From Citreicoccus inhibens (GTDB lineage Bacteria; Myxococcota; Myxococcia; Myxococcales; Myxococcaceae): a DNA stretch of 64,000 nucleotides. Below, in pieces: positions 27,150-36,336 of the stretch. Under the pieces are notes generated by a model. That model searched no databases. It was not told the DNA's origin and saw only the letters and a list, made by a program, of their open reading frames with translations. The stretch lies in contig NZ_JAHNZT010000003.1 in NCBI RefSeq assembly GCF_019039035.1, positions 62,001 through 126,000 of the forward strand, written 5' to 3'. Position 1 is the first letter of the stretch. Every line of letters begins with the position of its first letter. The translations under genes and the position numbers were made by a program.

Positions 27150-29747
27150 ATGAAGACGCTCCTGTCCTGGATGCTCTGTCTGTGCCTCGCGCTCGCCGCT
27201 CCCGCGTGGGCGCAACGCCGTCCTTCGCTGCCCGATAACGCTCCTCCGGGAACGCGGACGATCTCCCCGCAGGCGCCCACCGCGCCCGCCACGAACCCGG
27301 GCTCCGGCAACGAGTCCCAGGGCTCGCGCACCACGCCCACCTGTGAGGACGCCCGGCGCCACGCGCGCTACGGCATCTACTTCGACAAGGTGGAGATCGA
27401 GAAGCTGGTGCAGACCGTCTCGGACGCGACCTGCAAGACGTTCATCCTCCCGGAGAACGTGCGCGGGAAGATCTCCATCATCGGACCGGAGAACGGCCGC
27501 GTGGAAGTGGACGCGGACCAGTTCTACTCCGCGTTCCTCGCCGCGCTCGACGCCAACGGGCTCGCCGTCTACCCCTACGGGCGCTTCCTGAAGATTGTCG
27601 ACAAGCGCTCCGCCAAGCAGAACCCCATCCCCACCATCACGGATCCGGATCAGCCGTACACCACCAATGAGCAGATGGTGACGAAGCTGTTCAAGATCAA
27701 GAACGTGGAAGTGGAGCCCCTGCGTGGCGTGCTCCAGCAACTCGTGTCCAAGGACGGCGACACCATCCCGTTCCCGCCGGACACCATCATCGTCAACGAC
27801 GTGGGCTCCAACATCCACCGCTTGGAGCGGTTGATTGATCAGCTCGACAGCCGCGCCGCCAGCGACGAGATGCGCGTCATCCAGGTGCAGTACGCCACCG
27901 CGCAGGACGTGGCCACCACGGTGCAGCGCCTCTTCGAGTCCAAGACGACGCGCCCGGGTCAGCGCCCCGGCTCGTTCACGCCGCCCGTCAACCCGGGGGG
28001 CCCTCCCGGCGAGGGCTCCGTGGCCGCGGGTGGCCAGGAGGCCAGCGGTGGCCCGGTGACGCTCACGCAGATCCTCCCGGACGAGCGCACCAACAAGCTC
28101 ATCATCGTCGCCAGCCCCGCGGCGTTCGCGCGCATCCAGGACATCGTCCGGGAGATCGACATCCCGGCGGGCGGCGGCGGCCGCATCAACATCTACGCGC
28201 TGGAGAACGCCAACGCGGAGGAGCTGGCCAGCACGCTCCAGTCGCTGGCGCAGGGCACGGCCAATCGTCCGCGCAACCTCCCCGCGCCCCAGCCTCCCGG
28301 TGGCATGCAGCAGCGCCCGGCGGGCACGCAGGCGGCGGAGCTGTTCAGCGGCGAGGTGAAGATCTCCGCGGACAAGGGCACCAACTCGCTCGTCATCATC
28401 GCGAGCCAGTCGGACTACAAGAACCTGGTCCAGGTCATCCAGCAGTTGGATCAGCCGCGCCGGCAGGTGTTCGTCGAGGCCGTCATTATGGAGGTGAACC
28501 TCGACCGCAACAGCGAGTTCGGCATCAACGTCCACCAGGGCTTCAGCCTGAAGGCGGGAGACAACGACGCCGCGGGCATCGTGGGCACGAAGTACACCTC
28601 GTCCGGCGCGCCCCCCTCGTTCAGCCTCGCCAACCTGGCCAGCTTCGGCGGCTTCCTCGCCGGCATCCAGGGCCCGGTCATCCCCGCCCTGAAGAACCTG
28701 GGCATCGACATCCCCGCCTTCGGCGTGGTCCTGCACGCGCTCCAGCAGTCCTCGGACGTGAACGTGCTGTCCACCCCGCACATCCTCACCAGCGACAACG
28801 AGGAGGCGGAGATCACCGTGGGCCAGAACGTCCCGTTCCAGTCCGGCTTCTCGCCCTCCAGCCTGAGCGGCGCCGCGGGCGGCACCGGCACCGCTGGCGG
28901 CCTCAACCCATCGCTGCTCGCGTCGCTGGGCGGCCTGGGCTCGCTCTACGCGCCCATCACCCGCCAGAACGTGGAGCTGAAGCTCACCGTCAAGCCGCAG
29001 ATCAACGAGAGCGACTACATCCGGCTGGTCATCACCGAGCAGACCGAGGAGATCGCCTCGACGGATCCGGTGCTCGGCCCCACCACCAGCAAGCGCAGCG
29101 CGAAGACGACGGTCATCGCCAAGGACCAGGAGACCGTGGTCATCGGCGGCATCATGCAGGACCGCACCATTGAGTCCGTGGCCAAGGTGCCAGTGCTCGG
29201 CGACATCCCGCTCATCGGTCACCTGTTCCGCCAGACGACGAACAAGAAGACCAAGACGAACCTGCTGCTCTTCCTCACGCCCTACATCATCCGGGGCCAG
29301 GAGGACTTCCGCCGCATCTTCGAGCGCAAGATGAAGGAGCGGCAGCAGTTCGTGGAGCAGTTCTACGGCCAGGTGGCGGGCTACGACGTGGCGGTGGACT
29401 TCAGCCGCAAGCCCGGTCCGCTCATGCGCATGAACCAGGCCGTCATGAAGGAGGAGCAGCGGGTGGAGAATGGTGGCCCGGGCTCAGCGGGCGAGCGCGT
29501 CATCCGGCCAACCGCCCCCCAGGCTCCCCAGGCAGCCCCCCGCGCGAACCCGCAGTCCCCCGCCCCCTCGCCCGCTCCGGGCGCGGGCCCCGAGGTCCAA
29601 GCGCCGGCCAACGGCCGGGACTTCGCAGCGCCCGCCACGGGTTCCGACAAATCAGCGCCCGCTCCGAGCGCGCAGCCCGCGGCCCCCGCGTCCCGTCCGG
29701 ACGCGTCGCCCGAGCGCCTGCGCATCCAGCCGGGCCAGGGGGAATGA
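27150..29747 (+). CDS. gspD: type II secretion outer-membrane secretin GspD
   Basis: The 865-residue protein carries a signal peptide ending AWA-Q (~22). Four N-domains follow: N0 ~60-150, and N1-N3 ~165-440, with Gly/Pro insertions between. The secretin domain (~450-715) contains VPVLGDIPLIGHLFR and ends with NLLLFLTPYII. A ~110-residue Pro/Ala-rich tail (~755-865) after the secretin is longer than usual and of unknown role. The protein forms the multimeric exit channel in the outer membrane. No pilotin gene is visible in the cluster. It begins 26 bp after gspC. Confidence 0.95.
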   Translation: MKTLLSWMLCLCLALAAPAWAQRRPSLPDNAPPGTRTISPQAPTAPATNPGSGNESQGSRTTPTCEDARRHARYGIYFDKVEIEKLVQTVSDATCKTFILPENVRGKISIIGPENGRVEVDADQFYSAFLAALDANGLAVYPYGRFLKIVDKRSAKQNPIPTITDPDQPYTTNEQMVTKLFKIKNVEVEPLRGVLQQLVSKDGDTIPFPPDTIIVNDVGSNIHRLERLIDQLDSRAASDEMRVIQVQYATAQDVATTVQRLFESKTTRPGQRPGSFTPPVNPGGPPGEGSVAAGGQEASGGPVTLTQILPDERTNKLIIVASPAAFARIQDIVREIDIPAGGGGRINIYALENANAEELASTLQSLAQGTANRPRNLPAPQPPGGMQQRPAGTQAAELFSGEVKISADKGTNSLVIIASQSDYKNLVQVIQQLDQPRRQVFVEAVIMEVNLDRNSEFGINVHQGFSLKAGDNDAAGIVGTKYTSSGAPPSFSLANLASFGGFLAGIQGPVIPALKNLGIDIPAFGVVLHALQQSSDVNVLSTPHILTSDNEEAEITVGQNVPFQSGFSPSSLSGAAGGTGTAGGLNPSLLASLGGLGSLYAPITRQNVELKLTVKPQINESDYIRLVITEQTEEIASTDPVLGPTTSKRSAKTTVIAKDQETVVIGGIMQDRTIESVAKVPVLGDIPLIGHLFRQTTNKKTKTNLLLFLTPYIIRGQEDFRRIFERKMKERQQFVEQFYGQVAGYDVAVDFSRKPGPLMRMNQAVMKEEQRVENGGPGSAGERVIRPTAPQAPQAAPRANPQSPAPSPAPGAGPEVQAPANGRDFAAPATGSDKSAPAPSAQPAAPASRPDASPERLRIQPGQGE

Positions 29748-29751
29748 GTCC

Positions 29752-31569
29752 ATGAACGTGACCGCGGATCCCACCACTCAAGGCGCCGCCCCGACCGGCG
29801 CGTCGCCACGCAACGACGCCACCCAGGTCGTCGCCCATGGTCAGGCCTATCTGTGCGGCCGTCCGCTGGGGGAGATCCTCCGCGCGCTCGTTCCGGCGCT
29901 GACCGAGGAGAAGATCCAGGAGGCGCTCGCCACGCAGGCCGAGAAGGGTGGCCGTCTGGGCGAGGTGCTGGTCGGGATGAAGGCGGTCACCGAGGAGGAC
30001 GTGGCGCGCGCACTCGGCCACCAGCTCGACCTGCCCTATCTCCAGCGCATCTTCACCGAAGAGGTGGATGTCGAGCTGGTCAAGCGCATCCCCATCAACT
30101 TCGCGCGCCAGACGCACATCCTGCCGCTCGCCGTGGAGGGAGACGCCGTCGTCCTCGCCGCGGCGGATCCGCTGGACACCACCGCGTTGGACCACGCGCG
30201 GCTGCTGCTCGGGCAGAACATCAGCCCGCGCATCGCGCTGGCGTCCACCATCGTCGACACCATCAACGCCGTGTACGACCGCTCGGTCAACGAGGCCGAG
30301 CAGCTCGTCGACGAGATGGAGACGACCGAGGACCTGGACTCCCTCGCCCATGAGCTGGAGGAGCCCAAGGACCTGCTCGACGCGGACGACGAGGCTCCGG
30401 TCATCCGACTGGTGAACTCGGTGCTCTTCCGCGCCGCCAAGGAGCGCGCGAGCGACATCCACATCGAGCCCATGGAGCGCGAGCTGCTCGTGCGCTTCCG
30501 CGTGGACGGCGTGCTCCAGGAAGTCATCAAGCCGCCCAAGCGTTACCAGAACTCCATCGTCGCTCGCGTCAAGGTGATGGGGCAGCTGAACATCGCGGAG
30601 AAGCGCCTGCCGCAAGACGGCCGCATCCGCATCAAGCTGGCCGGACGCGACATCGACATCCGCTTGTCCACCATCCCCACCTCGTTCGGCGAGCGCATCG
30701 TCATGCGTCTGCTGGACAAGTCGGCCACGCTGCTGGACCTGGCGGAGATTGGCATGAGCCAGCAGGTGCTGGGCTCCATGTCGGCGGTCATCAAGCGCTC
30801 GCACGGAATCGTCCTGGTGACGGGCCCCACGGGCTCCGGCAAGACGACCACGCTCTACGGCGCCCTGTCGAAGATCAACACGCCGGACCTCAACATCCTC
30901 ACCGTCGAGGACCCCGTCGAGTACCAGCTCAAGGGCATCAGCCAGATGGCGATCGCCCCGAAGATTGGCCTCACCTTCGCCCAGGGCCTGCGCTCCTTCC
31001 TGCGCCAGGACCCGGACGTCATCATGGTCGGTGAGATCCGCGACAAGGAGACGGCGGAAATCGCCATCCAGGCCTCGCTCACCGGCCACCTCGTGCTCTC
31101 CACGGTGCACACCAACGACGCGGCCGGCGCCGTCACCCGTCTGGTCGACATGGGCGTGGAGCCGTTCCTCGTGGCGTCGTCGCTCACCGGCATCCTCGCC
31201 CAGCGCCTCGTGCGCCGGGTGTGCCCGGACTGCCGGCAGCCGTACACGCCCACGGACATCGAGCTGCGGGAGCTGGGACACACCCTGGCGTCCTTCAAGG
31301 CCCGCTATGGCGTGGACCGCATCTACAAGGCGCTGGGCTGCCCGGCGTGCAACCGCAACGGCTACCGCGGCCGCACCGGCATCTACGAGTTCCTGACCGT
31401 GGACGATGACGTGCGTCAGCTCGTCCTCAAGAACGTGGACGCGGGCACCATCAAGAAATCCGCGCTGTCCAAGGGGATGTTGACCCTCTTGGAGGACGGT
31501 GCACGCAAGGTGGCGCTGGGCGAGACGACCATCGCCGAGGTGCTGAGCATCACGCAGGAGGACATCTAA
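29752..31569 (+). CDS. gspE: type II secretion ATPase GspE
   Basis: This 605-residue cytosolic ATPase powers pseudopilus assembly. It has an N-terminal MshEN/N1E region (~35-190), an N2E domain, then the RecA-like core. Core motifs are Walker A GPTGSGKT (358-365), the Asp/Glu box NILTVEDPVEYQL, Walker B DVIMVGEIRD and the His box STVHTND. A zinc module CPDC...CPAC (two CX2C pairs) sits near the C-terminus. ATG 29752 follows CAGGGGGA and lies 4 bp after the gspD stop. The open frame continuing upstream overlaps gspD's Pro-rich tail and is spurious. Confidence 0.96.
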   Translation: MNVTADPTTQGAAPTGASPRNDATQVVAHGQAYLCGRPLGEILRALVPALTEEKIQEALATQAEKGGRLGEVLVGMKAVTEEDVARALGHQLDLPYLQRIFTEEVDVELVKRIPINFARQTHILPLAVEGDAVVLAAADPLDTTALDHARLLLGQNISPRIALASTIVDTINAVYDRSVNEAEQLVDEMETTEDLDSLAHELEEPKDLLDADDEAPVIRLVNSVLFRAAKERASDIHIEPMERELLVRFRVDGVLQEVIKPPKRYQNSIVARVKVMGQLNIAEKRLPQDGRIRIKLAGRDIDIRLSTIPTSFGERIVMRLLDKSATLLDLAEIGMSQQVLGSMSAVIKRSHGIVLVTGPTGSGKTTTLYGALSKINTPDLNILTVEDPVEYQLKGISQMAIAPKIGLTFAQGLRSFLRQDPDVIMVGEIRDKETAEIAIQASLTGHLVLSTVHTNDAAGAVTRLVDMGVEPFLVASSLTGILAQRLVRRVCPDCRQPYTPTDIELRELGHTLASFKARYGVDRIYKALGCPACNRNGYRGRTGIYEFLTVDDDVRQLVLKNVDAGTIKKSALSKGMLTLLEDGARKVALGETTIAEVLSITQEDI

Positions 31570-31613
31570 CCCCGCGCTCCCCTCGCAGGAGCGCCGGGGG
31601 GTGAGCCATTCCC

Positions 31614-32870
31614 ATGCCGGTCTTCGAATACAGAGCACTCAACAGCGCGGGTAAGCAGATCAAGGGTCTGCTGGAGGCGGACTCGCCCAAGACGCTGCGC
31701 ACCAAGCTGCGCGCGGATGGCCTCTTTCTCACGGACGTCCTCGGCCAGGCCGAGGGCAGCCGCGGCGCCGTGGCCCAGGGGGGCAATGCCTCCCTGGTGG
31801 CGCGCGACATCAACCTGCGCAAACTGGCGGGCGGGCGCGTCAGCACCGAGGACGTCGCCATCCTCACCCGCCAGCTCGCCACGCTGCTGGGCGCGGGCGT
31901 CACCGTGGTGGACTCGCTCAACGCCCTGGTGGACCAGGCGGAGAAGGAGCGCCTCAAGCGCGCCCTCTCGGACATCAAGCAGCGCGTCAACGAGGGCTCG
32001 TCCCTGGGTGACGCGTTCGGAGCCCACCCGAAAATCTTCCCCAGCATCTACGTCAACATGGTGCGCGCGGGAGAGGCCTCGGGCGCGCTGGAGACGGTGC
32101 TGCTGCGTCTGGCGGACTTCACGGAGAACCAGGCCAAGCTGCAGCAGAAGATCATCGGGACCATGCTCTACCCCGCCATCATGATGGTGGTGGGCGGCGG
32201 CATCCTGGTGCTGCTGATGGTGTTCGTCGTTCCGAAGGTGACGAAGATCTTCGAGACGATGAAGGCCACGCTGCCCATCCAGACGCGCATCCTCATCGCC
32301 ACGAGCAACTTCCTGCAGGGGTGGTGGTTCGTCATCTTCCCGGCCATGGTGGCCGGGGCGATCTTCTTCGCCCGCTGGACGAAGAGCCCCAAGGGCAAGC
32401 CCAAGTGGGATCGCTTCACGCTCAAGGCGCCCATCTTCGGCAGCCTCGTGCGCCTGCTGGCCATCTCGCGCTTCGCCCGGACGCTGTCCACGCTGCTCAA
32501 GAGCGGCGTGCCCATGTTGGCCGCGCTCGACATCGTCAAGGCCATCATGACCAACTCGGTGCTGGCCGAGGCCGTGGAGAACGCCCGCGAGTCCATCCGC
32601 GAGGGCGAGAGCATCGCCAACCCGCTCAAGCGCTCGGGACAGTTCCCGCCGCTCGTCTACCACATGGTCGCCATCGGCGAGCGCTCGGGCCAGCTCGAGG
32701 ACATGCTCATGTCCGTGGCGGACAGCTACGAGACGCAGGTGAACGTGCGCATCGGCGCCCTCACCTCGCTGCTGGAGCCCATCCTCATCGTGATGATGGG
32801 CGCGGTGATTGCATTCGTCGCGTTCTCCATCCTGATGCCAATCCTTCAGGTGAACACGGCCATCCACTAG
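31614..32870 (+). CDS. gspF: type II secretion inner-membrane platform protein GspF
   Basis: The 418-residue protein has two homologous GspF domains (~80-200 and ~280-405). Three transmembrane segments are visible, e.g. MMVVGGGILVLLMVFVVPKV and the C-terminal IVMMGAVIAFVAFSILMPI. The N-terminus MPVFEYRAL is canonical. It is the polytopic platform that couples GspE to pseudopilin polymerisation. It begins 44 bp after gspE and is followed by a small membrane gene. Confidence 0.95.
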   Translation: MPVFEYRALNSAGKQIKGLLEADSPKTLRTKLRADGLFLTDVLGQAEGSRGAVAQGGNASLVARDINLRKLAGGRVSTEDVAILTRQLATLLGAGVTVVDSLNALVDQAEKERLKRALSDIKQRVNEGSSLGDAFGAHPKIFPSIYVNMVRAGEASGALETVLLRLADFTENQAKLQQKIIGTMLYPAIMMVVGGGILVLLMVFVVPKVTKIFETMKATLPIQTRILIATSNFLQGWWFVIFPAMVAGAIFFARWTKSPKGKPKWDRFTLKAPIFGSLVRLLAISRFARTLSTLLKSGVPMLAALDIVKAIMTNSVLAEAVENARESIREGESIANPLKRSGQFPPLVYHMVAIGERSGQLEDMLMSVADSYETQVNVRIGALTSLLEPILIVMMGAVIAFVAFSILMPILQVNTAIH

Positions 32871-32885
32871 GGAGCCCAGGACCCG

Positions 32886-33029
32886 ATGAACCACACGCTC
32901 GACCGGTGGATCCAACGCGCGACGCTGGCGGGGCTTCTCGCTCTGGCGGCGGCCCTGGTGACAGTGGGAGCGCGGCTGTACGCGGAGCCGACCTCCCGCG
33001 CCCAGCCAGGACTCAGCGCCTCGCCCTGA
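32886..33029 (+). CDS. 47-residue single-pass membrane protein between gspF and gspG
   Basis: A short in-frame gene lies in the gspF-gspG gap, with GGAGCCCAGGA as ribosome site. It encodes MNHTLDRWIQRATLAGLLAL and continues with one hydrophobic helix (residues ~12-30), followed by a polar, Pro/Ala/Ser-rich tail of ~17 residues. Length, codon bias (mostly G/C third bases) and gene order suggest a real protein inserted in the inner membrane, N-terminus inside. I know no named family for it. It could be a small platform subunit. Confidence 0.6.
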   Translation: MNHTLDRWIQRATLAGLLALAAALVTVGARLYAEPTSRAQPGLSASP

Positions 33030-33096
33030 GTCTGACACGACGACACAACGACATCCCGGTGGCTTGCCAGAAAGTCACCCGAAGAGGAGTGCAGAG

Positions 33097-33504
33097 ATGA
33101 CGACGATGAACACGAAGTCGCAGCGCCGCCGCAGCCGTCGAGGCATGACCCTCATCGAGATCATGGTGGTCATCACCATCCTCGGCCTCATCGCGGCCGC
33201 GGTGGGCGTGGCCGTGATTCCGAAGCTGGAGGAGGCGAAGCAGGACACGGCTCGCCTGGACATCAAGAACATCCAGAGCGCCCTGAAGCTCTACTACACG
33301 AAGAAGGGCAGCTACCCCGACACGGGCACGGGCCTGAAGGCGCTGGTGGACACGCAGAACCTGGAGAAGGTGCCCACCGACCCCTGGGGTCACGAGTACG
33401 TGTACATGAACGAGGGCGGCAAGCCGGTCATCATCTCGTACGGCGCGGATGGCAACGCGGGCGGCGAGGGCTCGGACGCCGACATCTCCTCCAAGGACAA
33501 GTAG
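33097..33504 (+). CDS. gspG: major pseudopilin GspG
   Basis: The 135-residue protein is the main pseudopilin. A basic leader (~17 residues) ends at Gly followed by MTLIEIMVVITILGLIAA, the prepilin-peptidase site. It has the +5 Glu and Met rather than Phe at +1. The soluble part has PTDPWGHEYVYMNEG and the calcium-loop region with repeated Asp (SYGADGNAGGEGSDADI). ATG 33097 is preceded by GAGGAG; an in-frame start 33 bp upstream is less well placed. A GspO peptidase must be supplied from elsewhere, as none is in this window. Confidence 0.96.
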   Translation: MTTMNTKSQRRRSRRGMTLIEIMVVITILGLIAAAVGVAVIPKLEEAKQDTARLDIKNIQSALKLYYTKKGSYPDTGTGLKALVDTQNLEKVPTDPWGHEYVYMNEGGKPVIISYGADGNAGGEGSDADISSKDK

Positions 33505-33564
33505 GCGCGGCGCTCGAACGCGAAGCCGACGCGCCTCTCACGTGTTGTCGTAGGAATGGCCCCG

Positions 33565-33999
33565 ATGACCGAGCTTTCTTCCTCTCCGACTCCTCCCGCG
33601 CAGGCGCGTCCTCCCCGGACCGGGAAGGTCCTGCTCGGCGTCGTCTTCACCGCGGCGACGCTGCTGGCCTTCGGTCTGGTGTGGGCCACCAACGACGCCA
33701 CGCTCAGCCCTCCACAGCGCCAGGCGCGCGACCAGATTCGCCGCTTGGAGGGCATCTTCAAGTCCTACAACCGGCTGATGGGGCGCTTCCCCACGCAGGA
33801 GGAGGGCTTCCAGCCGCTCCTGGACTCGAAGGTGCTCGGCCAGATTCCGATGGACCCCTGGGGCCACCCGTACGTGTACCGGATGGAGGGCCGCACGGGC
33901 GCCGTGCTCTCGCTCGGCTCGGACGGCCAGCCGGGGGGCACGGGAGACGCAACGGATGTCTTCAGCGGTGGGCTCGTGGCGCAGGGAGGTCAACCTTGA
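33565..33999 (+). CDS. GspG-like protein lacking the prepilin leader
   Basis: The 144-residue protein resembles the C-terminal half of GspG: RLEGIFKSYNRLMGRFPTQ, IPMDPWGHPYVYRMEG and LGSDGQPGGTGDATDVF with its calcium-loop aspartates. The N-terminus differs: a Pro-rich tail and an ordinary transmembrane helix (KVLLGVVFTAATLLAFGLVWA, ~22-42), with no Gly-Phe/Met cleavage site or +5 Glu. It should therefore be a fixed membrane protein rather than a polymerising pseudopilin. ATG 33565 has TAGGA 9 nt upstream; the ATG at 33556 is too close to it. Gene order between gspG and gspH suggests a dedicated role, not a decayed copy. Confidence 0.85.
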   Translation: MTELSSSPTPPAQARPPRTGKVLLGVVFTAATLLAFGLVWATNDATLSPPQRQARDQIRRLEGIFKSYNRLMGRFPTQEEGFQPLLDSKVLGQIPMDPWGHPYVYRMEGRTGAVLSLGSDGQPGGTGDATDVFSGGLVAQGGQP

Positions 34000-34727
34000 G
34001 GTTCTCGCCCTTCTCGGCCGCGTGGCGTCAGCGCTCGCGCCGCGGGCTGACCCTCATTGAAATCTCCATCGCGCTCGCCATCGCCGCGGTGTTGTTCGGC
34101 GCCGTGGCCATTGGCATCGGGGCGCTGACCGGGGCCAAGGCGAAGAGTTCCGCGGTGGAGATGGCGGGCGTCATCCGCTCGCTCTACGACTCGGCGGCGC
34201 TGAGCGGCAAGACGTGCCGGCTCGTCTTCGAGATCCCCGACCCCAAGAGCGAGGAGGCCACGCGCTACCACGCGGAATGCGCGGGCAGCGGCGTCACCAC
34301 CTCGCGCGACCGGGACTCCGCGCTGAAAGACGACGCGAAGGCGCGCACGGAGCGCGCACGGGCCCACGGCAGCGGGCGCGACGAGCGGCGCAACTACACG
34401 CGCTCGGACAACAGCACCCCGTCCGCGCAGGAGCTGATGGCCCAGGAGAAGGAGCGCGTCGAGGAGACGACGAAGTTCTCCTCCTTCACCGCCGAGGAGG
34501 TGGGCCCTCGCGAGTTGCCCGCCGGCGTGTCCGTGTCCGTGTGGACACGCCAACAGCACGCCGCGGTGGAAAGCGGCGTGGCGTACCTCTACTTCTTCCC
34601 CCAGGGCTACACGGAGAAGGCGCTCGTGTACCTGCGCCAAGGCGAGAACGTGTGGACGCTGGATGTGTCACCCCTCACGGGCAAGGTGAACATCGTCGCC
34701 GAGGCCCTGGAGGTGCCCCGCTCATGA
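33996..34727 (+). CDS. gspH: minor pseudopilin GspH (TTG start)
   Basis: The 243-residue protein has a basic leader, then RRG followed by LTLIEISIALAIAAVLFG, a type IV prepilin N-terminus with Glu at +5. Start TTG 33996 is supported by an ideal GGGAGGT seven nt upstream and by the overlap with the preceding TGA (TTGA). No ATG would keep the leader. The soluble part is longer than classic GspH (~170) because of a charged, Asp/Arg-rich middle insertion (~100-165). It sits in the pseudopilus tip complex with GspI, J and K. Confidence 0.88.
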   Translation: MRFSPFSAAWRQRSRRGLTLIEISIALAIAAVLFGAVAIGIGALTGAKAKSSAVEMAGVIRSLYDSAALSGKTCRLVFEIPDPKSEEATRYHAECAGSGVTTSRDRDSALKDDAKARTERARAHGSGRDERRNYTRSDNSTPSAQELMAQEKERVEETTKFSSFTAEEVGPRELPAGVSVSVWTRQQHAAVESGVAYLYFFPQGYTEKALVYLRQGENVWTLDVSPLTGKVNIVAEALEVPRS

Positions 34728-35653
34728 GACGCACGCGCGGCTTCACCCTGCTGGAGGTGGTGGTGGCCATGGCCATCCTCTCGCTGGCGCTCATGGCCAT
34801 CTTCGACCTCAACTCGGGGGCCGTGGCCAACCACGCCTACACCAAGCGGCTCACGGTGGCGGCGCTCCTGGCCCGCTCGAAGATGACGGACCTGGAGCAG
34901 AAGCTCTACGACGAGGGTTTCCAGAACGACGACGACGAGGACTCCGGCGACTTCTCCGAAGAGGGCTGGCCCCAGTTCAAGTGGCGCGCGCGCATCATCG
35001 CGCCCCGAACGCAGGGCGTGTCACCGGATCAGCTCATCGGCGCCATCTTCAACCTGCCCATGGGGGGCGGCGGAGACGGCGACGGACTGGGTGGTCTCGC
35101 GGCGATGTTCGGCGGCGGCGCGGGAGACAAGAAGGGCGGAGACAGCGCCGCGGGCATGACGCAGGGAATGAGCGGCCTGCAGGGCTCGGCCATGAGCATG
35201 GCGCAGCCCATGTTCACGCAGATGGTGGACCAGCTCACCAAGTCCGTCCGCGAGGTGCACCTCACGGTGTACTGGAAGGACGGCAAGCAGGTGGAGAGCA
35301 TGGACGTGGTGACCCACGTCGTGTCGCTGGGGCCGGGTGGCGACCGCAATGGCTCCACGCCCTTCACGCCCAATCCGGGGAGCCAGCCGCAGAACTTGAG
35401 CGGCCAGTGGGTGGATCCGACCACGGGGATGATCGTCCAGAATCCCGTGCCGGGTCCGGACGGTCGCACCATGCTCGACCCGATCTCGCGCAAGCCCCTG
35501 CAGAACCGCACCGAGTGGCTGCAGCAGCAGAACGGCGGCTCGCAGCGCCCGGGCACGGGCATGGGCACGGGCGGCATCGTCCCGAATGCACCGAACAATC
35601 CGTTGGGCCGGTTCAACATGCCGAACTTCGGTGCGGGAAGGAACTTCCAATGA
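34724..35653 (+). CDS. gspI: minor pseudopilin GspI with long glycine/proline-rich C-terminal extension
   Basis: It starts MRRTRGFTLLEVVVAMAIL, a perfect prepilin cleavage site with +1 Phe and +5 Glu. The first ~110 residues look like GspI. From ~residue 108 the chain continues for ~200 residues that are Gly/Asp/Met-rich then Pro/Asn/Gln-rich, so the protein is 309 residues where GspI is usually ~125. No frameshift is needed to explain it; the frame and codon use are consistent to the stop. ATG overlaps the gspH stop (ATGA). Confidence 0.87.
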   Translation: MRRTRGFTLLEVVVAMAILSLALMAIFDLNSGAVANHAYTKRLTVAALLARSKMTDLEQKLYDEGFQNDDDEDSGDFSEEGWPQFKWRARIIAPRTQGVSPDQLIGAIFNLPMGGGGDGDGLGGLAAMFGGGAGDKKGGDSAAGMTQGMSGLQGSAMSMAQPMFTQMVDQLTKSVREVHLTVYWKDGKQVESMDVVTHVVSLGPGGDRNGSTPFTPNPGSQPQNLSGQWVDPTTGMIVQNPVPGPDGRTMLDPISRKPLQNRTEWLQQQNGGSQRPGTGMGTGGIVPNAPNNPLGRFNMPNFGAGRNFQ

Positions 35654-36336
35654 GCTCTCGCATGAAGCGCCTCGGGCGCAGAGGGTTCACGCTGATGGAG
35701 GTGATGGTCGCCGTGGCCATCACCGCGCTCATGGGCACCGTGGTGGCCATGGCCTTCCAGACGGGCTTCAGCGCCAAGGAGACCGTGGAGGGCGAGGCCG
35801 AGCACTACCGGATGGTGCGCGTGGCGCTCAACCGCATGGCCCGCGAGATTGGCTCGGCCTACGTGAGCGACCGGTATGACCTGAAGCGCTTCCGCGACCA
35901 GAACGACCGGCCCACCAACTTCGTGGGCGAGCGCGACAAGCTGCTCTTCACCACGTTCGCCAACCAGCGCCTGTACACCGACGTGAAGGAGTCCGATCAG
36001 GCGGTGGTGGAATACTTCGTGGAGGCCTCCAACGACCGCGGCGCACGCGGGCGACTGGACCTCAAGCGGCGGGTCAACCCCAACGTGGGTGACCGCATGG
36101 ATCGCGGCGGAACCACGGACGTCCTGTTCGAGGGCGTCAAGACCTTGGAGTTCGCCTACTGGAACTCGGAGAAGAAGGAGTGGGATGACGAGTGGGACAC
36201 GCGCCGCAATGAGCAGCGCTCCATCCTCCCGACTCGCGTTCGAATCACCGTCACCGCGCTCGACGAGAATGGAAAGGAAGCGCGCTACACCACGCAGACG
36301 CGCGTGATGCTCAACACGGAGCTGCCGAGGTTCTGA
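35650..36336 (+). CDS. gspJ: minor pseudopilin GspJ
   Basis: The 228-residue protein has a basic leader and a RRGFTLMEVMVAVAITALMG prepilin site (+5 Glu). The soluble domain contains NRMAREIGSAYVSDRYDLK, typical of GspJ's long helix and beta sheet. It forms the tip subcomplex with I and K. The start ATG 35650 overlaps the gspI stop (ATGA), implying translational coupling. The stop TGA at 36334-36336 overlaps the gspK start (TGATG). Confidence 0.92.
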   Translation: MSSRMKRLGRRGFTLMEVMVAVAITALMGTVVAMAFQTGFSAKETVEGEAEHYRMVRVALNRMAREIGSAYVSDRYDLKRFRDQNDRPTNFVGERDKLLFTTFANQRLYTDVKESDQAVVEYFVEASNDRGARGRLDLKRRVNPNVGDRMDRGGTTDVLFEGVKTLEFAYWNSEKKEWDDEWDTRRNEQRSILPTRVRITVTALDENGKEARYTTQTRVMLNTELPRF

